DNA of 64,000 bases from Verrucomicrobiota bacterium (GTDB taxonomy: Bacteria; Verrucomicrobiota; Verrucomicrobiia; Limisphaerales; UBA11320): positions 62,001 through 126,000 of the forward strand of contig JACQFQ010000069.1 in the NCBI GenBank assembly GCA_016199985.1, given 5' to 3'. Each line of letters starts with the position of its first letter. Positions within the stretch are counted from its first letter, which is position 1. Position numbers and translations under genes: made by a program. Shown in pieces: positions 15,659 to 23,481 of this stretch. The notes under the pieces are model-generated. The model saw only the letters and a program-made list of their open reading frames with translations. It did not search any database and was not told where the DNA came from.

Positions 15659-16843
15659 CTACCGACGAGCCCCAAGCGGGTTGGCGCAAGAAGGCGCAAC
15701 GGCCCGAGCCCGGAATAGGCTGAGATCAAATGGGGACCGCCGCCCGGTGGCCGCGTCGGCCATGATCTCCCCGATCACGCTCGCGAACTTGAAGCCGTGA
15801 CCGGAGCAAGGACTCGCAATCCAGACCTGAGGGTGATCGGGGTGATGATCGAGCCAGAAATGGGAGTCCGGGGTGTTGGTGTAGAGGCAGACGGTCGCGG
15901 AGCGTGTTCGCCCTTCCGCGTCGGGAATAAATCGGCGAGCGAGCCGCCGCATCGCTGACTCGTCCGCCGCCGTCACCTCGCGGGAAACCGTTTCGGGCGT
16001 CGTAGGGGGCCCTCCGTGATGGCAGGCCAGCTTCACCCCGTCGCCAAGATCAGGGAAACCGTAGAAGAATTCACCCTCCGGGGTCTCCCAGAGATGAATC
16101 GGGCATCGTTCGCGTTGAAACAATTCCGCCCGCCGGGCGGCCTCGAACCAGAAAAGCGTCTGCCGCTCGACGGTGAAGGGCAGCCGCCATGTGGGAAAAA
16201 GGGACTGCGCCCACGCCCCCGCCGCGACCACGAGAGCGCCGCTCCGGTACGCCCCGCCCGACGTCTCCACCCGCACCCCTGCTCCGTCCGGCTCCCATTT
16301 CGTCACCGCCTCGCCCGTCCTCAGAACATCCCCGCAATCCCGCGCCGCCTGGAGGTGTCGGGCAACGCACCGCTCCGGGAACAGCACGCCGGCGCGCGGC
16401 TCCCAAACCGCCTTCTGCGTCGACTCCGGTCGCAGAGCGGGAAAGCGGCGGACGACATCGTCGGAGCTGAGAACCTCGTGAGGCAGGCGATGAGTCTGGG
16501 CGCTGCGAAGAGCGCCCGGAAAGAGTACGCCGCTCTCGGGCCCGATCATGAGGCCGCCGGTAAGCAGAAGAAGCGATTCTCCTGAACGCTCCTGCAGCTC
16601 CGCCCAGAGCTCGTAGGCCCTCTGAACCAGGGGAACGTAGGCGGGATGCTCAAAGTAGGCCTCGCGAATGATCCGGGTTTGTCCATGCGACGATCCCAGA
16701 CAGTGCGGAGGCTCCAGCCGATCCAGGCCCAGCACCCGCAGCCCGCGGGACGCGAGGTGAAACGCCGTCGCGCTACCCATCGCTCCCAGGCCCGCCACGA
16801 TGACATCGAAAGTCGATTCCATTGAAGCCTGCGAGCGGGGCAT
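15659..16843 (-). CDS. FAD-dependent amine oxidase of the monomeric sarcosine oxidase / N-methyltryptophan oxidase family
   Basis: A 394-residue flavoprotein that would oxidise a secondary or N-methyl amine with O2, giving an aldehyde and H2O2. The N-terminal dinucleotide-binding motif is VIVAGLGAMGSATAFHLASRG. SSHGQTRIIREAYFEHPAYVPL is the family's second signature. CLYTNTPDSHFWLDHHP contains Cys319 at the position of the covalent-FAD cysteine of monomeric sarcosine oxidase, followed by CSGHGFKFA, which contacts the flavin. The actual substrate cannot be told (sarcosine, N-methyltryptophan or pipecolate are known for relatives). An in-frame ATG at 16822 is an alternative start. It sits 18 nt after the rhodanese gene, so it is probably the third gene of the trxB operon. 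Confidence 0.87.
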   Translation of the reverse strand: MPRSQASMESTFDVIVAGLGAMGSATAFHLASRGLRVLGLDRLEPPHCLGSSHGQTRIIREAYFEHPAYVPLVQRAYELWAELQERSGESLLLLTGGLMIGPESGVLFPGALRSAQTHRLPHEVLSSDDVVRRFPALRPESTQKAVWEPRAGVLFPERCVARHLQAARDCGDVLRTGEAVTKWEPDGAGVRVETSGGAYRSGALVVAAGAWAQSLFPTWRLPFTVERQTLFWFEAARRAELFQRERCPIHLWETPEGEFFYGFPDLGDGVKLACHHGGPPTTPETVSREVTAADESAMRRLARRFIPDAEGRTRSATVCLYTNTPDSHFWLDHHPDHPQVWIASPCSGHGFKFASVIGEIMADAATGRRSPFDLSLFRARAVAPSCANPLGARR

Positions 16844-16861
16844 GGCGAAGGGAGGCCTCCA

Positions 16862-17188
16862 TCAATAGCGCGGCAGGCTCGAATCCACGTCGCTCGTCCA
16901 CCGGTCGATCCCGCCGCTGAGGTTGTGAAGCTTCTCGAAGCCGAGGGCGGCGAGGTGGGCGATTGCGCGCAGGCTGCGAATCCCATGATGGCAGTAGACC
17001 ACCACGTCGCGCCGACGCCACTCGTCCAGTTCTTCGGAACGCGCGGGCAGCTCCGCCAGCGGGATCAACAACGACCCCGCCAACGCGACAAACTGGTGCT
17101 CCTCCGGTTCGCGCACATCCAGCAGCAACGGGGCGTCGGGCTTCCGCATCCAAGCCGCAAGGTCCGAGGGGGCAAGTTGCGAGGGCAT
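16862..17188 (-). CDS. Single-domain rhodanese-like sulfurtransferase
   Basis: A 108-residue cytoplasmic rhodanese (GlpE/PspE type). It shows LLLDVREPEEHQFVALAGSLLIPL, the CH2A-like motif, and the active-site loop VYCHHGIRS, where the Cys carries the persulfide, followed by AIAHLAALGFEKLHNLSGGIDRW. Such proteins move sulfane sulfur or detoxify cyanide. GGGGAG lies upstream of the ATG. It is 18 nt downstream of the natural trxB stop and 18 nt upstream of the amine oxidase, so a thiol/sulfur-redox link with thioredoxin reductase is plausible. Confidence 0.92.
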   Translation of the reverse strand: MPSQLAPSDLAAWMRKPDAPLLLDVREPEEHQFVALAGSLLIPLAELPARSEELDEWRRRDVVVYCHHGIRSLRAIAHLAALGFEKLHNLSGGIDRWTSDVDSSLPRY

Positions 17189-17206
17189 CCGGAAAGGCTC
17201 CCCGTT

Positions 17207-18136
17207 TTATTGGTTGAGGGCCGATAGGTAGCGCTCGCAGTCGATCGCGGCGGCGCAACCCATCCCCGCCGCGGTGATCGCCTGGCGATACACATGATCC
17301 GATCAATCACCCGCCACAAAGACTCCGGGGATATTCGTCCGAGATCCCTCCACAGGGATGATGTATCCGTTCTCGTCCATGTTGATGACGCCTTTGAAAA
17401 GCTGCGTGTTCGGCACATGGCCGATGGCAACAAACACGCCGGCGCAGTCGAGCGTGAACTCCTGGCTCGTCTTGACGTTCTTCACGCGCACGCCGGAAAC
17501 CTTGTCCTTCTTAACGTCGAAGACCTCGGTAACCACGGAATCCCACATCGGCTTGATCTTGGGATTCGCCAGCGTTCGCTCGGCCATGATCTGAGACGCG
17601 CGGAGGGAGTCGCGCCGATGAATGAGATGCACAACGGATCCGAAACGCGTGAGGTAAGTCGCCTCCTCGCAAGCCGAATCGCCGCCGCCCACGACCACCA
17701 AGGGCCGATTCTTGAACATCGGCAGCGCGCCGTCGCAGGTCGCGCAATAAGTCACGCCCTTCTTCTCCAACAGCGTCTCGCTCTCCAGCCCCAGGCGCCG
17801 GTGTCCCGCGCCGGTGGCGATGATCAGCGACTCCGTTTCGACGGGATCGCCGTCGACGCTCAGCTGGATGGGTCGCCGGGAGAAATCGAGGCTCTCCACG
17901 GTTCCAAACTGGACGCGGGCGCCGAACCTCTCGGCCTGCTTCTGCATCCGCGTCATGAGATCATAGCCGTCGACGCCTTCTGGAAACCCGGGAAAATTCT
18001 CGACGATGCTTGTCGTGGTCAGCAGTCCGCCCGGCATCGTGCCCGTGAGAACCAAGGGTTTTAGATTCGCCCGCGCGGTGTACAAAGCCGCCGTGAGGCC
18101 GGCGCAGCCCGTTCCTATAATGACTACCTTTTCCAT
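17207..18136 (-). CDS. trxB: Thioredoxin reductase with an in-frame TGA (codon 278)
   Basis: NADPH-dependent FAD enzyme that reduces thioredoxin. It shows VVIIGTGCAGLTAALYTARA (FAD), the redox pair Cys131/Cys134 in YCATCDG, VVVGGGDSACEEATYL (NADPH) and GVFVAGD near the C-terminus. Right after AGD the frame meets TGA (17305-17303), then continues without a gap as SDHVYRQAITAAGMG, the expected C-terminal FAD-binding helix, to a TAA at 17209-17207. With the TGA read through, the protein is 309 residues, the normal family length; stopping at TGA leaves 277 residues without a segment that contacts the flavin. Many homologues have Val or Cys here, and TGC/TGT to TGA is one base. It may be a nonsense mutation, a sequencing error or a recoded codon; I see no convincing SECIS hairpin. 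First gene of a probable trxB-rhodanese-oxidase operon. Confidence 0.88.
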
Positions 18137-18238
18137 AAAGCGACGCGAAAGCTAGAGGCGCGTCAATGCATTGGCAAGCTTGGCGGCTTGGCGGCTTTTT
18201 GCCTTTCCCCGGGGCCCGCGCTCGGTGAGTTTTCCCGC

Positions 18239-18913
18239 ATGCGAATCATTGGCGGGATGGCGGCGGGACGGCTGTTGAAGGTCCCTCAGGGTTACGACGT
18301 CAGGCCGACGCCCGACTTGGTGAGGCAGGCGATTTTTAACAGCCTCGGGGCTCGCATCGAAGGGGCGCGCGTGCTGGATCTCTTCTCCGGATCGGGCGCC
18401 ATCGGGCTCGAATGCCTCAGCCGCGGCGCATCGCGCGTGGTGAGCGTGGAGAAAGCCCAGCGACACGCCGCGATGATCCGCCAGAATCTGGAGCAAAGCG
18501 GTTTGCCCGCCGGATGCCACGAGCTGCGAGTCCAGGATGTCCTCACGCTCATTCATCAGCTGGCCGCCGCAAACACAGAGGCCTTCGATCTGATCATCGC
18601 CGACCCGCCTTTCGGCGAGAAAAACGTCGGGAAGAGATCGCGCTCGCTCTCGCAACGGCTTCTCGACGACGCCTACCTGCCCCGGATCCTCAAGTCGACC
18701 GGCGTCTTCGTTCTGGGGCACACGCGACGCGACACCCTGACATTCCCCGAGAATTGGCTTCGAGTGAAGGAGATGAAGCACGGTGACTCGATGATGGAGT
18801 TCCTGAACGCGCCCGCGATTTCGCCGCCAGACGGGGAGACCAGCGCGTCCCCACCGACGAACGGCCCGCCATCCCCAGCAGACGACGCGCCTCGGGATCC
18901 GGCGGACCGGTGA
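18239..18913 (+). CDS. rsmD: 16S rRNA (guanine(966)-N(2))-methyltransferase
   Basis: A 224-residue SAM-dependent enzyme that methylates G966 of 16S rRNA. It shows MRIIGGMAAGRLLKVP, VRPTPDLVRQAIFNSL, the SAM-binding VLDLFSGSGAIGLECLSRGA and the catalytic DPPF motif (IIADPPFGEKN). The frame is open back to 18188, but the ATG at 18239 gives the family's usual MRIIGG start. The last 35 residues or so are Pro/Ser/Asp-rich and probably disordered, an extension beyond the usual fold. It is divergent from trxB, with about 100 bp between them. Confidence 0.94.
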   Translation: MRIIGGMAAGRLLKVPQGYDVRPTPDLVRQAIFNSLGARIEGARVLDLFSGSGAIGLECLSRGASRVVSVEKAQRHAAMIRQNLEQSGLPAGCHELRVQDVLTLIHQLAAANTEAFDLIIADPPFGEKNVGKRSRSLSQRLLDDAYLPRILKSTGVFVLGHTRRDTLTFPENWLRVKEMKHGDSMMEFLNAPAISPPDGETSASPPTNGPPSPADDAPRDPADR

Positions 18914-18997
18914 TCGCGTTCCCTCGTTTAGAAGGGCCGATCGCCAGCGCCTGATGGGGCTTGCGGCGGACCAGCAGCGGTCCCTAGATTCCAACGC

Positions 18998-20776
18998 ATG
19001 GCCCCCCACTCGCTCCCTCGATCGATGGCCCGCGCGACAGCCGCCTGCGTCGCTTGGTGTCTCGCCTGTCTCCTCTCCCATGGCGCGGCGACGCCGCACC
19101 CGTGGCCCGGCGACGCCTGGCGGCAGGAACACCGCGTCATCGATCTGCACCAGCACATCGACCTGAGCACGCAACGTGTGGAACGCGCGCTCCGAATCAT
19201 GGACAGGGCGGGATTGGGAATTGGGGTGAACCTCAGCGGCGGCGCCGTCACACACAAGGCGGGCGAAAAGTCCGCGTTCGAGCGGATGAAGGAGATTGAG
19301 GACGCGATCGCGCCGGGTCGCTTTGTGAACTACTTCAACCTGGATTACGCCGGGTGGGACTCGCCCGACTTCGCAAGCCAGGCGGTCAAACAAGTCGAGG
19401 AGGCGCGCCGCCTCGGCGCCGCCGGCCTCAAGGAATTCAAGCGCCTTGGCCTGAATCTCCGCAATGCCGCGGGCGAATTGATCGCGATTGATGATCCGAA
19501 ACTGGACGGCGTCTGGAGGCGCTGCGGCGAGCTCGGCATGCCTGTCAGCATCCATGTCGCGGACCCCAAGGCCTTCTGGCTCCCGTACACGCAACAAAAC
19601 GAACGATGGAAAGAGCTCCAGGATCACCCTCGCTGGTGGTTCGGCGACCCGAAGCAATTCCCGCGACGCGAGCAACTGCTGCAGGCGCTGGATCGCGTTA
19701 TCGTCCGCCACACCAACACGACCTTCGTTTGCGTGCATTTCGCGAACAATTCCGAGGATCTCGATTGGGTGGAGCGAATGCTCGACACGCGGCCGAACAT
19801 GAACGCGGATCTGGCCGCGCGCATTCCGGAGATCGGCAGACAAGATCCGGACCGCGTACGCAGGCTGTTCATCAAGCACCAGGATCGGATCTTTTTCGCG
19901 ACGGATTTCCAGGTCTACGACCGCCTGATCCTCGGCAGCGCCGGGGACGCGGAGCGTCCCACGGACGACGATGCCGCCGCGTTTTACGAGAAGGAGTGGC
20001 GATGGCTCGAGACCCGCGACAAGGCATGGGCGCACATGACGCCGATCCAGGGCGACTGGACCATCAGCTCCATCGGACTCCCTCCTGAAGTCCTGCGAAA
20101 GATCTACTTCGACAACGCGAGACGACTCCTCGCGCGATCATTGCCGTTCGCGACGCTCCGGGCCGCGCGCGTCGATTCTGATTTTTCGCCCAACGCCCGC
20201 CGCAACCAGGGCGCCTGGTCCAAGGCGACGCCCTTCCATCTGGAGCAGGAGTCCCAGGACGGCGCGGCGCGCCCCGAACTCTCAACGACCTGCAGGCTGC
20301 TGTGGTCGGACCGTTATCTTTACGTCTCCTACGAGTGCCCTTTCACAGATCTCACGGTCTACGCCCCGCGTGTCAAGGCGGAGCGGATACAGAGGGGCAC
20401 GGCTCTTTGGGACAAGGATGTTGTGGAATTGTTCGTCGGCAGCGACGAGAAGAACCCGACTCGCTACACCGAATACGAATGGGCGCCGAATGGCGAGTCC
20501 CTGGACTTGAAAATTGACAGGCCCCGTTTCGATTTCGAGTGGAGCAGCCAAATGGAATCGTCCGTCGTCGTCGACTCAAAAGCCCGGCTCTGGAGGTGCC
20601 AGGCGCGCATCCCGATCTCCTCGCTCGCGACATCCACGCCCCGGCCGGGCGCAGTCTGGAGAATGAACCTCTATCGGATCGACCGCGCGCACAAGGCCTT
20701 CCTCGCCTCGAACCCGACTCTCAACGGTTCCTTCCACACGGTGGAGCGATTCGGGTTTGTCCGATTCGAGAAGTAA
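18998..20776 (+). CDS. Secreted amidohydrolase-2 family protein fused to a CBM9-like domain
   Basis: A 592-residue exported protein: signal peptide (ARATAACVAWCLACLLSHGAA), then an amidohydrolase/TIM-barrel domain (about 45-390), then a CBM9/DOMON-like beta-sandwich (about 400-592). Metal-ligand motifs are visible: HRVIDLHQHID (HxH), MPVSIHVADP, FVCVHFANN and FFATDFQ (Asp). SIGLPPEVLRKIYFDNARRLL is the typical end of amidohydrolase-2 proteins. The C-terminal part has LWSDRYLYVSYEC, VVELFVGSDEKN, YEWAPNGESLDLKI and WRMNLYRID, the signature strands of family 9 carbohydrate-binding modules. The likely role is hydrolysis or decarboxylation of a carbohydrate- or lignin-related substrate outside the cytoplasm; the substrate is unknown. 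It is convergent with the OmpR-type regulator, 10 nt apart. Confidence 0.85.
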   Translation: MAPHSLPRSMARATAACVAWCLACLLSHGAATPHPWPGDAWRQEHRVIDLHQHIDLSTQRVERALRIMDRAGLGIGVNLSGGAVTHKAGEKSAFERMKEIEDAIAPGRFVNYFNLDYAGWDSPDFASQAVKQVEEARRLGAAGLKEFKRLGLNLRNAAGELIAIDDPKLDGVWRRCGELGMPVSIHVADPKAFWLPYTQQNERWKELQDHPRWWFGDPKQFPRREQLLQALDRVIVRHTNTTFVCVHFANNSEDLDWVERMLDTRPNMNADLAARIPEIGRQDPDRVRRLFIKHQDRIFFATDFQVYDRLILGSAGDAERPTDDDAAAFYEKEWRWLETRDKAWAHMTPIQGDWTISSIGLPPEVLRKIYFDNARRLLARSLPFATLRAARVDSDFSPNARRNQGAWSKATPFHLEQESQDGAARPELSTTCRLLWSDRYLYVSYECPFTDLTVYAPRVKAERIQRGTALWDKDVVELFVGSDEKNPTRYTEYEWAPNGESLDLKIDRPRFDFEWSSQMESSVVVDSKARLWRCQARIPISSLATSTPRPGAVWRMNLYRIDRAHKAFLASNPTLNGSFHTVERFGFVRFEK

Positions 20777-20786
20777 GGGCCGGAGA

Positions 20787-21533
20787 TCAGGTCGCCAAGT
20801 CCGGCGCGGGCGAAGAGACACCGCCCAGCCGATACCCAACCCCGCGGACGGTTTGGATCATGGAGAGCGGGAACCCCCGGTCCACGCTCTCGCGGAGCAG
20901 GTGGACCGTAACATCAATGACGTTGTTCGTCGCGGTGCCGGGTTCGCTTGCCCAAATCTTCTGCGCGAGGTCGGTGCGCGAAACCACCTGGTTCGGATGC
21001 CGCATGAGGTGCTCGAGAATCGCGAATTGCTTCGCGGGCAAATGGATTTCCCGCCCGCCGCGCGTGACATACTTCCGCCGCGCGTCGAGCTCGAGATCGC
21101 CCATCTTCAATACGGTGGCGCTGACGTCGAGCGGAGTGCGGCGCAGCAACGCGCGCACATGCGCCAAGAGCTCGTCGAAATCAAACGGCTTCGGAAGAAA
21201 ATCATCCGCCCCCAGCTCGAGTCCTTGAATCCTGTCCTGCACGCTGGAGCGCGATGTGAGCAACAGAATCCTCGTCGCACGACCCGCCGCGCGCAGCGAC
21301 GTGAGAACATCAATCCCATCGCGGTCGGGGAGGAAGAGATCCAGAATGATCAGGTCGTAGTCCGCGGAAAGGGCCAGCTCAAGACCGCGTCCCGCTTCTG
21401 TGGACGAGTCTACGTTGTATCCATGCTTCTGGAGACCCAGGATCATGAACTGGGCCACTCCAACATCATCCTCTATGAGCAAGATGCGCACGGGCGGAAG
21501 AATAGCCTCCGAAGAATGAATGTCTACGCCCAT
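20787..21533 (-). CDS. OmpR/PhoB-family response regulator (orphan)
   Basis: A DNA-binding response regulator of about 248 residues. The receiver has EDD, the phosphoacceptor Asp in LIILDLFLPDRDG, the Thr/Ser of LLLTSR and Lys in FLPKPFDFDELLAHVRALLRR. The winged helix follows: LTRGG-type YVTRGGREIHLPAKQFAILEHLM, VVSRTDLAQKIW, NVIDVTVHLLRESVD and IQTVRGVGYRLG. The ATG at 21533 is used, but a GTG at 21491 would give the more usual 234 residues. No histidine kinase lies beside it, so its partner is elsewhere or lost. Targets are unknown; its neighbours are an amidohydrolase (convergent) and a phosphatase transcribed toward it. Confidence 0.94.
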   Translation of the reverse strand: MGVDIHSSEAILPPVRILLIEDDVGVAQFMILGLQKHGYNVDSSTEAGRGLELALSADYDLIILDLFLPDRDGIDVLTSLRAAGRATRILLLTSRSSVQDRIQGLELGADDFLPKPFDFDELLAHVRALLRRTPLDVSATVLKMGDLELDARRKYVTRGGREIHLPAKQFAILEHLMRHPNQVVSRTDLAQKIWASEPGTATNNVIDVTVHLLRESVDRGFPLSMIQTVRGVGYRLGGVSSPAPDLAT

Positions 21534-21704
21534 TTGCGGCAACGAAGAAGAATCTTTAGGACACGTCGATTTCTAAAAACCAACGTAAGATTTAAGCGAT
21601 CGAAACCCACTCTGACAGAACAGCCCCGTTGGCAAAAAGTCCCACGCGCGAGCTCGCGAGAGAGTGGCTTCCAGCGACCATCAGGCAATCCGTTTTGAGG
21701 CCGA

Positions 21705-23279
21705 TCACTGAGGCGCGGTGAGGTCGACGACCCGGAAGAAATGTCCTCCTGCTGCGTTCTCGATCGGAAGCGTGATACGACTGGAAGCGTTGGAGGCCTC
21801 CACCCAATCTCCCGCCGGCCCCCACGAGTCGGGCTGCAATGTGGAGGATTCCTCCAATCGGTAGAGGTGGCCCGCGATGGATCGGAAAAGCACCGTGACT
21901 TCCGCGGGCTTCATCAAAACTCTTTGCACGCGCAGCGGCTCTGCGTCCGCGCCCTTGAGCAGCGTGAACGAGTCGTCAATCGCGCCTGTGTCCCGCAGGA
22001 ATGTGAGATCCAACCGATCCGCTTCCACATCGATCACCAACGAACCCGTCTCGAGTTCGTCGAGGAACATCGCCGGATGATGACCGTTGCGAAAAGTGGC
22101 CCAGCCCGAGCTCCCAGCCACGACATACACCGTGCCCAGACGGGCGTTGGGACCCGCGGCGCTCTTAAAATACGCGCCTGTGTCGTCCGACCGCCCGCTT
22201 CCGGAGTCGATGATCATCTCGGACGCGAGGGTGGAGGAGTCTCCATAGTGGCCGTGGAGAAGATAGGAACGCTCGTAGTTGTGGCTGTGTCCGCACAGGA
22301 CGAGATCGACATCGTAAGCCTCCAGGATGGGCGCCACAAAGGACCGCATCCAAATCAGTGTGTCTTCGGTGTCGGAGTCGTGGGATCCCTTTGAGTAGGG
22401 AGGTGTGTGCCAGAATGCGATGACCCAATCGGAGGTATGAGCGCTCAAATCGGCGCGGAGCCAATCGAGCATCGCGTCGGGGGTTTGCCACTGGGCAACC
22501 TCTGAATCCAGGCTCACGAAATGGATATTCCCATAGTCAAAGGAGTAATAGTGCTCGGTTCCCGACGGCAGGCCGCCGGCCTCGCCTCGCGTGGGCAACG
22601 TGAAGATCCGGAAGTAGGGAAGTCCGCCGTCGGTGTCGCTGCTGTAGGTTTCGTGATTCCCGAGCGTGGGCCACAGCACCGTGCTCCGCAGCATCCGCGG
22701 ATACACGTCGAAGAACTGCGTCTGGTATTCGTAGTCCTCGCCGGCGAAATAGGCGTTGTCTCCGAGCGCCAGCCACAGGTCGGCGGGGCGCTCCCTCGCG
22801 TAGGCGTCAAAGGCGTCGCGCACCTGCTCCTGGCGCGACGATCGATCCAGCCCGGTCGTGCCGCAATCGCCGATCGCCCAGACGCGAATGGGAACACGCG
22901 CTCCGGAAGGGGGGGAGGTGACGAACGAGAAGTCGGAGCCGAAGGCGAGCGGTTCGAAGAGCGTGCCGACCGAGTAATAGTAACGGGTGGCGGGAGACAA
23001 GCCGAACAAGGTCACTTCATGCTCCGTCACAGGCTCGAGATTCCCTGCCAACTGGTAGAGGAAAGAGGGGTCATCTCCATAAAACACAACGCTGGCGGTG
23101 GGCTCATCAGTTCTCCAGCGCACGGTGACGCTGGTGGGCGTGCCCACCTGCAAATAGGGCCCCCGCGACACCTCCGCGGCGTTCCCGATCAAGAAAAACG
23201 CCGCAAAGCCGACCCATGATCGGCAGGCTGCGCGCGCTATCCTCCCTCGCCAAGAGGGCCTGAAACGTCTGGAATCCAT
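21705..23279 (-). CDS. Secreted purple-acid-phosphatase-like metallophosphoesterase
   Basis: A 524-residue exported enzyme. After a signal peptide (SWVGFAAFFLIGNAAE) comes a fibronectin-III-like N-terminal domain (RGPYLQVGTPTSVTVRWRTDE) typical of purple acid phosphatases. The dimetal phosphoesterase core follows, with all five blocks: GDCGTTG, LGDNAYF, GNHETY, WHTPPYSKGSHD and GHSHNYERS. It is expected to hydrolyse phosphomonoesters outside the cytoplasm. The last 70 residues (GHLYRLEESSTLQPDSW...GHFFRVVDLT) are the C-terminal domain common to this genome's secreted proteins, probably a sorting or anchoring element. The frame is open 180 nt further upstream, but that part is basic and improbable as protein; the ATG at 23279 precedes a proper signal sequence. 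Confidence 0.9.
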   Translation of the reverse strand: MDSRRFRPSWRGRIARAACRSWVGFAAFFLIGNAAEVSRGPYLQVGTPTSVTVRWRTDEPTASVVFYGDDPSFLYQLAGNLEPVTEHEVTLFGLSPATRYYYSVGTLFEPLAFGSDFSFVTSPPSGARVPIRVWAIGDCGTTGLDRSSRQEQVRDAFDAYARERPADLWLALGDNAYFAGEDYEYQTQFFDVYPRMLRSTVLWPTLGNHETYSSDTDGGLPYFRIFTLPTRGEAGGLPSGTEHYYSFDYGNIHFVSLDSEVAQWQTPDAMLDWLRADLSAHTSDWVIAFWHTPPYSKGSHDSDTEDTLIWMRSFVAPILEAYDVDLVLCGHSHNYERSYLLHGHYGDSSTLASEMIIDSGSGRSDDTGAYFKSAAGPNARLGTVYVVAGSSGWATFRNGHHPAMFLDELETGSLVIDVEADRLDLTFLRDTGAIDDSFTLLKGADAEPLRVQRVLMKPAEVTVLFRSIAGHLYRLEESSTLQPDSWGPAGDWVEASNASSRITLPIENAAGGHFFRVVDLTAPQ

Positions 23280-23481
23280 ACTCCGGGTGTGCCGGGTACC
23301 ATGCCTGCGGCCGCGTCTGATGTCCAGAGTCGACGAGGGCCAGCGGAGGCCGCGTAGGATAGCGCTCTGATGAACGCGGGCGATGACCCCTATCGCCGTT
23401 TTTTCCGCTCGATTCCACTTTTGCCACTTGCGCAGAACCGCGGATTGAGACAGTCTCACGGAGCCCGGTAATCCTCTGAAT

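Noticed and set aside
17240..17302. Possible SECIS element after the TGA of trxB
   Set aside because: Only a 5-bp ATCGC/GCGAT hairpin with a CAG loop is present, without the bulge and GU-containing loop expected of bacterial SECIS; not enough to call selenocysteine.
18152..20035. 627-aa minus-strand frame spanning rsmD and the amidohydrolase
   Set aside because: It covers two well-supported plus-strand genes and has no motif of its own.
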